From an uncultured Rhodospirillales bacterium (GTDB lineage: Bacteria; Pseudomonadota; Alphaproteobacteria; Acetobacterales; Acetobacteraceae): a DNA stretch of 47,899 nucleotides. A program made the translations under genes and the position numbers. Each line of letters opens with the position of its first letter. Within the stretch, counting starts at the first letter, position 1. The stretch is from NCBI GenBank assembly GCA_903844135.1, contig CAIMSN010000021.1, forward strand, positions 1 to 47,899, given 5' to 3'. Of this stretch, positions 34,449 through 42,518 are shown one piece after another. The notes beneath the pieces were generated by a model, which had not been told where the DNA came from, ran no database searches, and worked only from the letters and a program-made list of their open reading frames with translations.

Positions 34449-36226
34449 GCCGACGGCAGCCGGATGCTGACATGCGCGCCGCCATCCGCGCGATTGTCGA
34501 TCGCGATCCGGCCCTCGTGCGCATCGAGAATGGTGCGGCAGACCGACAGGCCGATGCCGAACCCCGACGCCTTGTCGCCCTGGAACGGATCGAACGCCTG
34601 CGCGAGCCGGTCCGGCGCGAAGCCGGGACCGTCATCGTCGACATGCAGAACGACCTGCCCTGCCTCGCCGGCGATCGTCAGCCGGAGCCGGCGGCGCGCC
34701 TGCGGCAGCGTGGCCATCGCCTGGATCGCGTTGAGCAGCACGTTGACCATGACCTGCAGCAATTGGGTGCGGTCGCCGCGTACCGGGCTCGGGCGTCCGA
34801 GATCTCCGGCCTCGACCGCGACCGCGTGGCTGCGCAGCTCGCTGTCCAGGATCGCCAGCGCCTCGGTCGCCAGCTCCGCCAGGTCGAGCGGGACCAGCAG
34901 CGGCGGCTCGCGACGGCTCATCGCGCGGACCCGGTCCACCACGCGACCGGCGCGTTCGCTGGTGTCGACGATGCGCTGCAGGCAATGCGCCGCCTCGTCC
35001 AGCTCTGGCGGCGTGCGCTGCAGCCAGCGCTGCGCAGAGCGTGCGAAATTCATTGTCGCCTGCACCGGCTGGTTGACCTCGTGCGCGATGGACGCGGTCA
35101 TCTGGCCCAGGGTCGAAAGCCGCGCCGCATGCCAGAGATCGACCCGCAATCGCTCGATCCGGTGCAGCGCCGCCTCGCGCTCGGTGACATCCAGCGCGGT
35201 CAGCAGAACGACGTCTGAGGCATCCTCGGCCTCGGCGCGGCCGACCGTCAGCACCACGTCGCGCATGCTGCCGTGGCTGTCGCTCAGGCTGCAGGCGAGC
35301 TCGATCGTCGCCCCGCCCCGGGCCAGCCGGGCCAGGGCGGCGTCGAGAGACACCGCAGCGGCCGGCGGCAGCCGTTCGCGCAGATCGAGACCGGGCAGCG
35401 CCGACCGCGCGACGGCCAGCAACCGCGCCGCCGCCTCGTTCCCGTCGCGCACCGTCAGGCGCCGGCCGCTCGCCTGCGACGGCGGCGACAGGCAGGCCTC
35501 GAGGATCGGCATGCCGGCGCCGTGGAAGATCGCGGCGTAGCGGCGCTGCGACCGCGCCCGGGCCTGTTCGGCGACGCGCTGCTCGGTCAGATCGGCGCTC
35601 AGCTCGATAATCCCGGCGGCGCGGCCGGTCTCGTCCAGCCGTCCCAGCCAGCGGCTGGACAGCAGCACTTCGGTGCCGTCGCGACGCTGCCGGGCGATCT
35701 CGCCCGACCAGCGCCCGCCAGGCGACAGGCGCGGCGGACCGCCCTCCTGGTAGCGCGTCCGCAGCAACTGCTCGGCGGAGCGGCCGATCGCCTCCTCGCG
35801 GGACCAGCCATAGAGGCGGGTCGCGCCGTCGTTCCAGTCGAGAATGACGTGGCCGGGATCGCGGACGATGACGGTGTCGTGGGTCAAGGCGAGCAGCCCG
35901 ATCTGCTCCGCCAGCCGGGCCCGGGCCTGGCGCGCCCGCACGGCGAGCGCGGTGGCGACCAGGATCGCCGTCAGGCTGACGGCGAGGCGGACATAGGCCC
36001 CGTTCGGCGCCTCGCCGAGATGTTTGACGAGAAAAGACAGAACGGCGAGGACGCAGCAACCGGCGCCGGTCGCCACGATGATCCGCCGTCCGCCGGTCTC
36101 CGCCACCAGCATGACGACCAGCGAGTAGAGCACGGCGACGGCGTCGCGCATCGGCGTCAGGCTGTTGACGAGGAAGAGGGCGAGCGCCAGCAGGACCGGC
36201 GCCATCGTCCGGAGCGACCGCTTCAT
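34445..36226 (-). CDS. PAS-containing membrane sensor histidine kinase (FixL-like)
   Basis: This 593-residue protein has an N-terminal membrane region with about four helices and almost no periplasmic loop (about 8-95). A PAS domain follows (about 110-220: LDWNDGATRLYGWSREEAIGR, with a PAC tail ELSADLTEQR), then a second degenerate PAS (about 230-345). The HisKA domain carries His382 in ASIAHEVNQPVQATMNFA. The HATPase domain (about 480-590) has NVLLNAIQAM, DDDGPGF and GFGIGLSVCR. The signal is probably cytosolic or membrane-derived. No haem-binding FixL histidine can be asserted. Confidence 0.93.
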   Translation of the reverse strand: MKRSLRTMAPVLLALALFLVNSLTPMRDAVAVLYSLVVMLVAETGGRRIIVATGAGCCVLAVLSFLVKHLGEAPNGAYVRLAVSLTAILVATALAVRARQARARLAEQIGLLALTHDTVIVRDPGHVILDWNDGATRLYGWSREEAIGRSAEQLLRTRYQEGGPPRLSPGGRWSGEIARQRRDGTEVLLSSRWLGRLDETGRAAGIIELSADLTEQRVAEQARARSQRRYAAIFHGAGMPILEACLSPPSQASGRRLTVRDGNEAAARLLAVARSALPGLDLRERLPPAAAVSLDAALARLARGGATIELACSLSDSHGSMRDVVLTVGRAEAEDASDVVLLTALDVTEREAALHRIERLRVDLWHAARLSTLGQMTASIAHEVNQPVQATMNFARSAQRWLQRTPPELDEAAHCLQRIVDTSERAGRVVDRVRAMSRREPPLLVPLDLAELATEALAILDSELRSHAVAVEAGDLGRPSPVRGDRTQLLQVMVNVLLNAIQAMATLPQARRRLRLTIAGEAGQVVLHVDDDGPGFAPDRLAQAFDPFQGDKASGFGIGLSVCRTILDAHEGRIAIDNRADGGAHVSIRLPSA

Positions 36227-36307
36227 GACGCCGATCTAGCATTTCCCGCGCATCACCGTCACGGCATCGTCATGCCGCTGCGCGTCGACCGGTTCTAATC
36301 AGACCGG

Positions 36308-37510
36308 ATGAGCAAGCACCCGACCGCGCATCGCTTCGGCGAGCCCCGCCCGTCCGTGGCGCCGCCGCATCCGCAGCAGGCACCGCTCTACCGGGGAGAA
36401 GGGTTCGAGGCGCTGCCGGCGCCGACCGGAAAGCCGCCCTTCCGCCTCGACCTGTCCGAGCTGGTGCCGGACGCGGTGGCCGCGGCGGAGAAGGCCGGTG
36501 GCATGAGCTTCCACATGGTCGGCGACACCGGCGGGGTGAAGGATCCCACCCCGCAATTGCTGGTCGCGCGCGGGCTGGAGCAGGACGCGGCGATCGCCGG
36601 TCCATACGGCCGGCCGGCCTTCTTCTACCATCTGGGCGACGTGATCTATTTCGACGGCCAGGCGTCGGGATACGCCCCGCAATTCTACGAGCCGTACGCG
36701 CACTACGAGCTGCCGATCCTGGGCATCCCCGGCAACCATGACGGCGCGGTGATGGATGACGGCACCCGCGACAACCCGCTGCCGTCGCTGGCCACCTTCG
36801 TGCGCAATTTCTGCGCCGCCAGGCCGGGCACGCGGTCTCCGGACGCCGGTGAGGCGACGCGTACCGCGATGATCCAGCCGAACGTCTACTGGACCCTGCT
36901 GTCGCCGTTCGCGACCATCGTCGGCCTGTATACCAACGTCCCGGAGGGTGGCGTGGTCGAGCCGGATCAGGCCGCCTGGTTCGAGGCCGAGCTCGCCGCC
37001 GCGCCGGCCGACCGTCCGCTGATCGTGGCGCTGCATCACCCGCTCTATTCGCTCGACACCTATCATTCCGGCAGCAAGCCGATGGCAGCTTTGCTCGCCG
37101 CCGCGACCAAGAAAGCGAAGCGGCAGCCGCACATCGTGTTTTCCGCCCATGTCCACAACTACCAGCGCTTCACCGTCGCCGACGCCAAGCCAGGAAAGGC
37201 GGGGGAAGCGGCGCCTTGCGTGACGCCGTTCATCGTCGCCGGCGCCGGCGGCTACCACAACCTCCACAAGATGGCGCAGATCGACGGCAAGCCGCTGATG
37301 ACGCCGTATCAGGACGCGACCATGCCGGGGGTCACGCTGAACAGCTACTTCGACGACCGGTTCGGCTTCCTGCGCGTCACCGTCTCCGGGACCGAGATCG
37401 CCGTGGAGTCCTACACCGTGCCCCGGCCGCAGGAGCCGTGGTCGCGTGGCGCCCGCCTGTTCGACAGCATGCGCCTCGACTGGGGCCGGCGCACCCTGCT
37501 CGCCGGCTGA
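36308..37510 (+). CDS. Calcineurin-like metallophosphoesterase
   Basis: This 400-residue protein has all five metal-binding blocks of the family: GDTGG (Asp73), HLGDVIY, GNHDG, ALHHPLYS and SAHVHNYQR. Two metal ions would hydrolyse phosphomonoesters, diesters or nucleotides. The length and the VHNYQRF motif bring it near the purple-acid-phosphatase-like group. No signal peptide is seen (MSKHPTAHRFGEPRP), so it is predicted to be cytosolic. ATG 36308 lies 81 bases from the divergent kinase gene. The substrate is unknown. Confidence 0.88.
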   Translation: MSKHPTAHRFGEPRPSVAPPHPQQAPLYRGEGFEALPAPTGKPPFRLDLSELVPDAVAAAEKAGGMSFHMVGDTGGVKDPTPQLLVARGLEQDAAIAGPYGRPAFFYHLGDVIYFDGQASGYAPQFYEPYAHYELPILGIPGNHDGAVMDDGTRDNPLPSLATFVRNFCAARPGTRSPDAGEATRTAMIQPNVYWTLLSPFATIVGLYTNVPEGGVVEPDQAAWFEAELAAAPADRPLIVALHHPLYSLDTYHSGSKPMAALLAAATKKAKRQPHIVFSAHVHNYQRFTVADAKPGKAGEAAPCVTPFIVAGAGGYHNLHKMAQIDGKPLMTPYQDATMPGVTLNSYFDDRFGFLRVTVSGTEIAVESYTVPRPQEPWSRGARLFDSMRLDWGRRTLLAG

Positions 37511-37643
37511 CGGTCGCGGCAACGACCGTTCGGCGGACGTTGCTGTGTGTGACGATGCGAAGACGCAATGTTACACGAAACCGCTCAAGATCCCGGGTCA
37601 TCGCGTGTCCGGACGATACGCAACGAGCTGGGAGCCGAAAGCG

Positions 37644-38054
37644 ATGACACCCTCGACCAGCCTGCCCGTTGCCCTGTGCCTTGCCGTGCTCTGCGCCGGA
37701 TGCAGCCCGGCGCTCAGCGTCGCGCCGCCGACCCTGGTCAGCGGCACCTCGATGTCGGAAGGCAAGCGCATACCTGCCGCGTCGTTCCACCTCGACGACC
37801 GGGTTGTGATGCTGGTCGATGTGAGCTGGGCCGATCCGACCATCGATGCCGGGATCCACGAATGCGAATGGCGCTGGTATCGCGACGGACAGCTCGTCTC
37901 CGACAGCCATCCGACGCGGCTCTCTTTCCGCAGGACGCCCTTTACGCTGCGTACCGCCCGGGCCGCGGCGACGCTCGGGCTCGGGCAGTACACGGTGCAG
38001 ACCCTGATCGACGACAAGCTGGTCGCCACCAGCCGGTTCAGCATCGTCGGCTGA
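37644..38054 (+). CDS. Putative lipoprotein of unknown function
   Basis: This is 136 residues from ATG 37644 (GGGAG upstream). A signal peptide with lipobox LCAGC gives a lipid-anchored envelope protein. The mature part looks all-beta, with alternating strands: RVVMLVDVSWADP, CEWRWYRDGQLVS, RLSFRRTPFTL and GQYTVQTLIDDKLVATSRFSI. That would fit an immunoglobulin-like sandwich, but I do not recognise the family. It lies 133 bases after the phosphoesterase gene and is convergent with ssuD with a 20-base gap. Confidence 0.75.
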   Translation: MTPSTSLPVALCLAVLCAGCSPALSVAPPTLVSGTSMSEGKRIPAASFHLDDRVVMLVDVSWADPTIDAGIHECEWRWYRDGQLVSDSHPTRLSFRRTPFTLRTARAAATLGLGQYTVQTLIDDKLVATSRFSIVG

Positions 38055-38074
38055 GCGCCTCTCGGCGCGGGGGC

Positions 38075-39298
38075 TCAGGCCTTTCCGTTATGCGTCGGCG
38101 CCCCGACATTGGCGATCATCTCGCCGAACGGCCCGGCATTGCGCGCCGGTCCGTAGCCGTTGCCGGTGGTGGCCCTGAGCGGCAGCTTGGGGAACACCAG
38201 CTCGGCGAACCGGTAGCATTCCTCGAGATGCGGGTACCCGGACAGGATGAAGCGGTCGATGCCGATCGCCATGTATTCCTTCATCCGCGCCGCGACCTCG
38301 TCCGGATCGCCGACGAGGGCGGTACCGGCGCCGCCGCGCACCAGGCCGACGCCGGCCCAGAGATTGGGCGAGACCTCGAGCCCGTCGCGGCCGCCTTTGT
38401 GCAGGCTGGCCATGCGCTGCTGCCCGACGCTGTCGAACTTCGAGAACGCCGCCTGTGCCTTGGCGATGTCCGCGTCGCTGACGTGACGGATCAGGTCCGA
38501 CGCCGCCGCCCAGGCCGCCTCCGAGGTCTCGCGCACGATCACGTGCAGCCGGATGCCGAACGACAGGGTGCGGCCCTTGGCCGCCGCCAGCGCACGCATG
38601 CTGGCGATCTTCTCCGCCACCGCCGCCGGCGGCTCGCCCCAGGTCAGGTAGACATCGACATGCTCGGCCGCGACCTGCTGCCCAGCCTCCGACGAGCCGC
38701 CGAAATAGAGCGGCGGATAGGGATGCTGCACCGGCGGGTAGAGCAGCTTGCCGCCGGCCGAGCGCAGGTGGCGCCCTTCGTAATCCACCGTCTCGCCCTG
38801 CATCAGCCGCCGCCAGACCGCGAGATATTCGTCGGTCGCGGCGTAGCGCTCGGCATGATCGAGGAACACGCCGTCGCCGGCCAGTTCCGCCGGATCGCCG
38901 CCGGTCACCACGTTGACCAGCAGCCGGCCGCCCGACAACCGGTCGAAGGTCGCCGCCATGCGCGCGGTCATCGAGGGCTCGGACAGGCCGGGACGCACCG
39001 CCACCAGGAACCTGACGCGGCTGGTCAGCGGGATCATCGAAGAGGCGACCACCCAGCTATCCTCGCAGGATTTTCCGGTCGGCAGCAGCATGCCGAAATA
39101 GCCGAGCTCGTCGGCCGCGCGGGCGATCTGGCTCAGATAGGTCAGGGTGACGTGGCGCGCGCCGATCTGGCTGCCGAGATAGCGCCCGTCGCCATGCGTC
39201 GGCAGGAACCACAGCACGTCGGCTTCGCTGGCGCCGTGATCGCCGCCCTGGCCGTGCGGACCGATGTCGCTGGAAGCCGAAAGGATCGAATCAGGCAT
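38075..39298 (-). CDS. ssuD: FMNH2-dependent alkanesulfonate monooxygenase
   Basis: This 407-residue luciferase-like TIM barrel releases sulfite from alkanesulfonates using O2 and reduced FMN. Strong SsuD signatures are [54 protein letters not shown] and [15 protein letters not shown]. It has about 28 extra N-terminal residues (polar, Gly/His/Ser-rich) compared with E. coli SsuD. It is divergent from ssuA, with a palindrome between. The flavin reductase SsuE that normally supplies FMNH2 is not in the window. Confidence 0.94.
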   Translation of the reverse strand: MPDSILSASSDIGPHGQGGDHGASEADVLWFLPTHGDGRYLGSQIGARHVTLTYLSQIARAADELGYFGMLLPTGKSCEDSWVVASSMIPLTSRVRFLVAVRPGLSEPSMTARMAATFDRLSGGRLLVNVVTGGDPAELAGDGVFLDHAERYAATDEYLAVWRRLMQGETVDYEGRHLRSAGGKLLYPPVQHPYPPLYFGGSSEAGQQVAAEHVDVYLTWGEPPAAVAEKIASMRALAAAKGRTLSFGIRLHVIVRETSEAAWAAASDLIRHVSDADIAKAQAAFSKFDSVGQQRMASLHKGGRDGLEVSPNLWAGVGLVRGGAGTALVGDPDEVAARMKEYMAIGIDRFILSGYPHLEECYRFAELVFPKLPLRATTGNGYGPARNAGPFGEMIANVGAPTHNGKA

Positions 39299-39355
39299 GC
39301 AGGCTCTCCGGGACGCGGCGAATTTCACTATGAAAGAGTGTAAAAACTGGATCGG

Positions 39356-39370
39356 AGACTGGACCAGTCT
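39356..39370. promoter_or_regulatory. Putative operator between ssuD and ssuA (AGACTGG-A-CCAGTCT)
   Basis: A perfect 7-bp inverted repeat with a 1-nt spacer lies in the 115-base divergent region, 58 bases from the ssuD start and 44 from the ssuA start. An AT-rich GAATAAT follows a few bases on and could be part of an ssuA promoter. A sulfur-responsive regulator site is the natural guess, but no regulator gene is next to it. Confidence 0.4.
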
Positions 39371-39413
39371 GTTGAATAATGCAAAGCACGGTCCGCTGAG
39401 GGAGCCCTGTCCT

Positions 39414-40367
39414 ATGCGCACGCGCCGTTCGATCCTGTCCACCGCCCTGCTGGCGTCGCTCGCCGCCGCCGCGCGCGTCGCGCCCGCCCTCGCCGCGCCG
39501 TCGCGCACCATCCGCATCGGCTACCAGCGCTACGGCACCCTGATCCTGCTCAAGCATACCGGCATGCTGGAGAAGGCGCTCGCCGGCACCGGCACCACCG
39601 TCGCCTGGAGCGAGTTCGCGGCCGGACCGCAGATGCTGCAGGCGATGGGGGCGGGAGCGATCGATTTCGGCATCACCGGCGACGCGCCGCCGATCTTCGC
39701 CCAGGCCGCCGGGCCGCGCGTGGTCTATGTCGGCCACGAGCCGCCGGCGCCGTTCGGCGAGGCGATCATCGTGCCGGCTTCCAGCCCGCTGCACGACGTG
39801 GCCGGGCTTCGCGGCAAGACGGTCGGGCTGAATCGTGCCTCGAACGTGCACTGGCTGCTGCTCGCGGCACTCGCCAAGGCCGGTCTGACCATGGCCGACA
39901 TCCAGCCCGTGTTCCTGGTGCCGGGCGCCGCGCGTCCGGCGTTCGACAGCGGCCGGCTCGATGCCTGGGCGATCTGGGACCCGTATCTGTCGTCGGCCGA
40001 GAGTGCCGGACACACGCGCGTGCTGGCGCAGGCGGACGGGCTGGTCGGCAACCGGCAGTTCTTCCTCGCCGACCGCACCTTCGCCAACGCCAATCCCGAC
40101 CTGATCAAGCTGCTCCTGGCGCAGATCGCGCAGTCCGATGCCTGGAGCCAGGCGCACAAGCCGGAGGTCAGCCAGTATCTGGCCGACGATACCGGGCTGC
40201 CGCTGCCGGTGGTGCGCCGCGCGATCGACCGGCTCACCTTCGGCGTGCAGTCGATGACGCCGGAGGTGGTCGCCGAGCAGCAGCGCATCGCCGACGCGTT
40301 CTACGGCCAGCATCTGATTCCGGCGGCGCTGACGGTCAGGGACGCGGTCTGGACGCCGCCCGCCTGA
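39414..40367 (+). CDS. ssuA: Aliphatic sulfonate ABC transporter, periplasmic binding protein
   Basis: This is 317 residues from ATG 39414, with GAGGGAG upstream. A signal peptide ends near ALAA-P. The mature fold is of the SsuA/NrtA/TauA type: [78 protein letters not shown] and [14 protein letters not shown]. It binds alkanesulfonates in the periplasm and should serve the SsuCB transporter encoded 7 kb upstream. It is transcribed away from ssuD and has no transporter genes of its own beside it. Confidence 0.93.
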   Translation: MRTRRSILSTALLASLAAAARVAPALAAPSRTIRIGYQRYGTLILLKHTGMLEKALAGTGTTVAWSEFAAGPQMLQAMGAGAIDFGITGDAPPIFAQAAGPRVVYVGHEPPAPFGEAIIVPASSPLHDVAGLRGKTVGLNRASNVHWLLLAALAKAGLTMADIQPVFLVPGAARPAFDSGRLDAWAIWDPYLSSAESAGHTRVLAQADGLVGNRQFFLADRTFANANPDLIKLLLAQIAQSDAWSQAHKPEVSQYLADDTGLPLPVVRRAIDRLTFGVQSMTPEVVAEQQRIADAFYGQHLIPAALTVRDAVWTPPA

Positions 40368-40379
40368 TCCGCCGCCTCT

Positions 40380-41036
40380 TCATGGGCTCGAGGTCCAGCC
40401 GCACAGAGCCAGACGGTCGCGCATGTGCGGCGGGGGCGGCGCGGTCGCCGAGACCGGCGGGTCGAGCGGCAGCGTCAGCGATCGGGCGAGCAGATGCAGG
40501 CGCACGCCGCCGCCGGCACGCCCATAGACCGGATCGCCCAGCACCGGGCAGCCGAGCAGCGCGCAATGCACCCTGGCCTGGTGGGTGCGGCCGGTCAGCA
40601 GCCTGAGCTCGAGCCAGGCGAGGCCGGGCGCCCGCCCGAGCACGCGCCATTCGGTCCGGGCCGGCTGGCCGTCGGCGCTGGCCTCCATGCGCCAGCCGTC
40701 CGTCGCGGAGCGTTTGGCGAGCGGCCGGTCGACCAAGCCCGCCTCCGTCTCCGGCCCGTCTTGCACCACCGCCCAGTAGCGCTTGTCGGCGCGACCCTCA
40801 GCGAAGCAGGCCTGCGCGGCGATCAGCGCGGCCTTGCGCAGCGCCACCACCAGGCAGCCGGCGGTGTCTGCATCCAGCCGGTGCGCCAGCCACGGACCGT
40901 CGCGTCGGCGGCTGAGCGACGGGAACATGTCCTCCACCGAGGCGCCGCCACGCGGTCCGGCATGCACCGGAAGCCCGGCCGGCTTGTCCAGCACCACCAG
41001 GCGCTGGTCCTGGAACAGGATCGAAGGCGCGATCAG
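40380..41036 (-). CDS. RluA-family RNA pseudouridine synthase
   Basis: This is about 218 residues, with catalytic Asp55 in HRLDADTAG, LDKPAGLPVHAG at the N-terminus and GRTHQARVHCALLGCPVLGDPVYG near the end. It is short, has no S4 domain, and resembles RluA/TruC/YqcB types, modifying uridines in rRNA or tRNA. The target is unknown. The start is unusual. The only codon that preserves the family N-terminus is CTG 41036, overlapping the stop of the MFS gene as CTGA. A GTG further in would remove the first strand. It is probably translated by coupling to the upstream gene. Confidence 0.88.
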   Translation of the reverse strand: MIAPSILFQDQRLVVLDKPAGLPVHAGPRGGASVEDMFPSLSRRRDGPWLAHRLDADTAGCLVVALRKAALIAAQACFAEGRADKRYWAVVQDGPETEAGLVDRPLAKRSATDGWRMEASADGQPARTEWRVLGRAPGLAWLELRLLTGRTHQARVHCALLGCPVLGDPVYGRAGGGVRLHLLARSLTLPLDPPVSATAPPPPHMRDRLALCGWTSSP

Positions 41037-42259
41037 GCGCGTCGCCGTTCGTCGAGATTCGGCAGCAGGGCGGTCAGGATGCCGAGCGCCGGCAGGTAGG
41101 CGCACACCGCATAGACGAACTCGATGCCGCGCGCGTCGGCGAGCAGTCCGAGCAGGGCGGCGCCGAGCCCGCCCATGCCGAAGGCGAGGCCGAAGAACAG
41201 CCCCGCCACCATGCCGACCCGGCCCGGCAGCAGCTCGGTCGCATAGACCAGAATCGCCGAGAAGGCGGAGGAGAGGATCAGCCCGATCGCCACGCTCAGG
41301 CCGATGGTCCAGCCCAGCCCGACATGCGGCAGCAGCAGGCTGAACGGCAGCACGCCGAGGATCGACACCCAGATCACCGCCTTGCGGCCGATCCGGTCGC
41401 CGACCGGGCCGCCGATGAAGGTGCCGGCGGCCACCGCGCCCAGGAACACGAACAGGTCGGTCTGCGCCGCCTGCACGCCGATTCCGAAGCGATGAATGAG
41501 GTAGAAGATGTAGTAGCTGCTGAAGCTGGCCAGGTAGAAATACTTGGAGAACACCAGCGCGATCAGCACCGCCAGCGCCGCGCCGACCCGCGCCCGGCTC
41601 AGCACCACGCCATGCGGCCGCGCCCGCGACGCGACCACCGGCTGCATCGCATACCAGCGACCGATCCAGCCCTGTAGGCCGGCGCCGAACAGCGCCAGCA
41701 GGCAGAACCAGGCCAGGCTCGCCTGTCCGAGCGGCAGCACGATGAAGGCGGCCAGCAGCGGGCCGAACGAGGTGCCGAGATTGCCGCCGACCTGGAACAG
41801 CGACTGCGCGAAGCCGAACCGGCCGCCGGAGGCCAGCCTGGCGATCCGCGACGATTCCGGATGGAAGATCGACGAGCCGACCCCGAGCAGGGCCGCGCCG
41901 ATCAGCAGATGCGCGTAGCTGCCGGCGATCGCCAGCCCCAGCAGTCCGGACAGCGTGAACAGCATGCCGACCGACAGCGACCAGGGCAGCTTGCGCCGGT
42001 CGGTGTACTGCCCGACCAGCGGCTGCAGCAGCGACGCGGTCGCCTGGTAGGTCAGGGTCAGGAAGCCGATCTGTCCGAACGACAGCAAGAAGCCGCGCTT
42101 GAGCAGCGGATAGATCGCCGGCAGCAGCGCCTGCATCGAATCGTTGAGCAGATGGCACAGCGTGATGGTGAGCAGCACCGCGAACGCGCTCCGCGCCGCG
42201 TCGTCCCGCATCGGGCGCGCGGTCGGCAGCAGGCGCGCGCCGTCCAGGCCGTTATCCAT
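41033..42259 (-). CDS. MFS transporter, fosmidomycin-resistance (Fsr) type
   Basis: This is 408 residues from ATG 42259 with about twelve membrane helices. The N-terminal half has CHLLNDSMQALLPAIYPLLK and GSSIFHPESSRIARLASGGRFGFAQSLFQVGGNLG, both characteristic of the Fsr family of drug or metabolite exporters. The GDRIGRK loop between helices 8 and 9 is an MFS A-like motif. The substrate is unknown; fosmidomycin export is only a family label. Its stop overlaps the pseudouridine synthase frame. Confidence 0.9.
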   Translation of the reverse strand: MDNGLDGARLLPTARPMRDDAARSAFAVLLTITLCHLLNDSMQALLPAIYPLLKRGFLLSFGQIGFLTLTYQATASLLQPLVGQYTDRRKLPWSLSVGMLFTLSGLLGLAIAGSYAHLLIGAALLGVGSSIFHPESSRIARLASGGRFGFAQSLFQVGGNLGTSFGPLLAAFIVLPLGQASLAWFCLLALFGAGLQGWIGRWYAMQPVVASRARPHGVVLSRARVGAALAVLIALVFSKYFYLASFSSYYIFYLIHRFGIGVQAAQTDLFVFLGAVAAGTFIGGPVGDRIGRKAVIWVSILGVLPFSLLLPHVGLGWTIGLSVAIGLILSSAFSAILVYATELLPGRVGMVAGLFFGLAFGMGGLGAALLGLLADARGIEFVYAVCAYLPALGILTALLPNLDERRRA

Positions 42260-42434
42260 GGGTACCTTGGCTTTGTTGCAGATCCCATCCTGCCGAAACC
42301 GCCGGGCCGTGGAAACGGCGCCGACGGCATGGGAGCCCCTCTCAGATCGATATAACGAGGTTGCGGGGCGGCGTCTTGCAATGCTTTGATACGCGCAAGC
42401 AATGTCCTCCACGCGGCGCGAAGGAGGGCGGACC

Positions 42435-42518
42435 ATGATCGGGAGCTCGAACCGTGTCTTATTCCCTCGAAGGCGTGCGCTGGTCGCAACCGCAGATCAC
42501 ATGGTCGTTCGAGGATAG
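42435..42518 (+). CDS. Possible 27-codon upstream ORF overlapping the matrixin gene start
   Basis: ATG 42435 is preceded by AAGGAGGG with about 6 nt spacing, the strongest ribosome-binding site in this region. The frame runs MIGSSNRVLFPRRRALVATA and ends at TAG 42516, overlapping the first 65 bases of the GTG-started protease gene in another frame. It may be a leader peptide that controls the protease by coupling, or a chance match. The product itself has no recognisable domain. Confidence 0.35.
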   Translation: MIGSSNRVLFPRRRALVATADHMVVRG

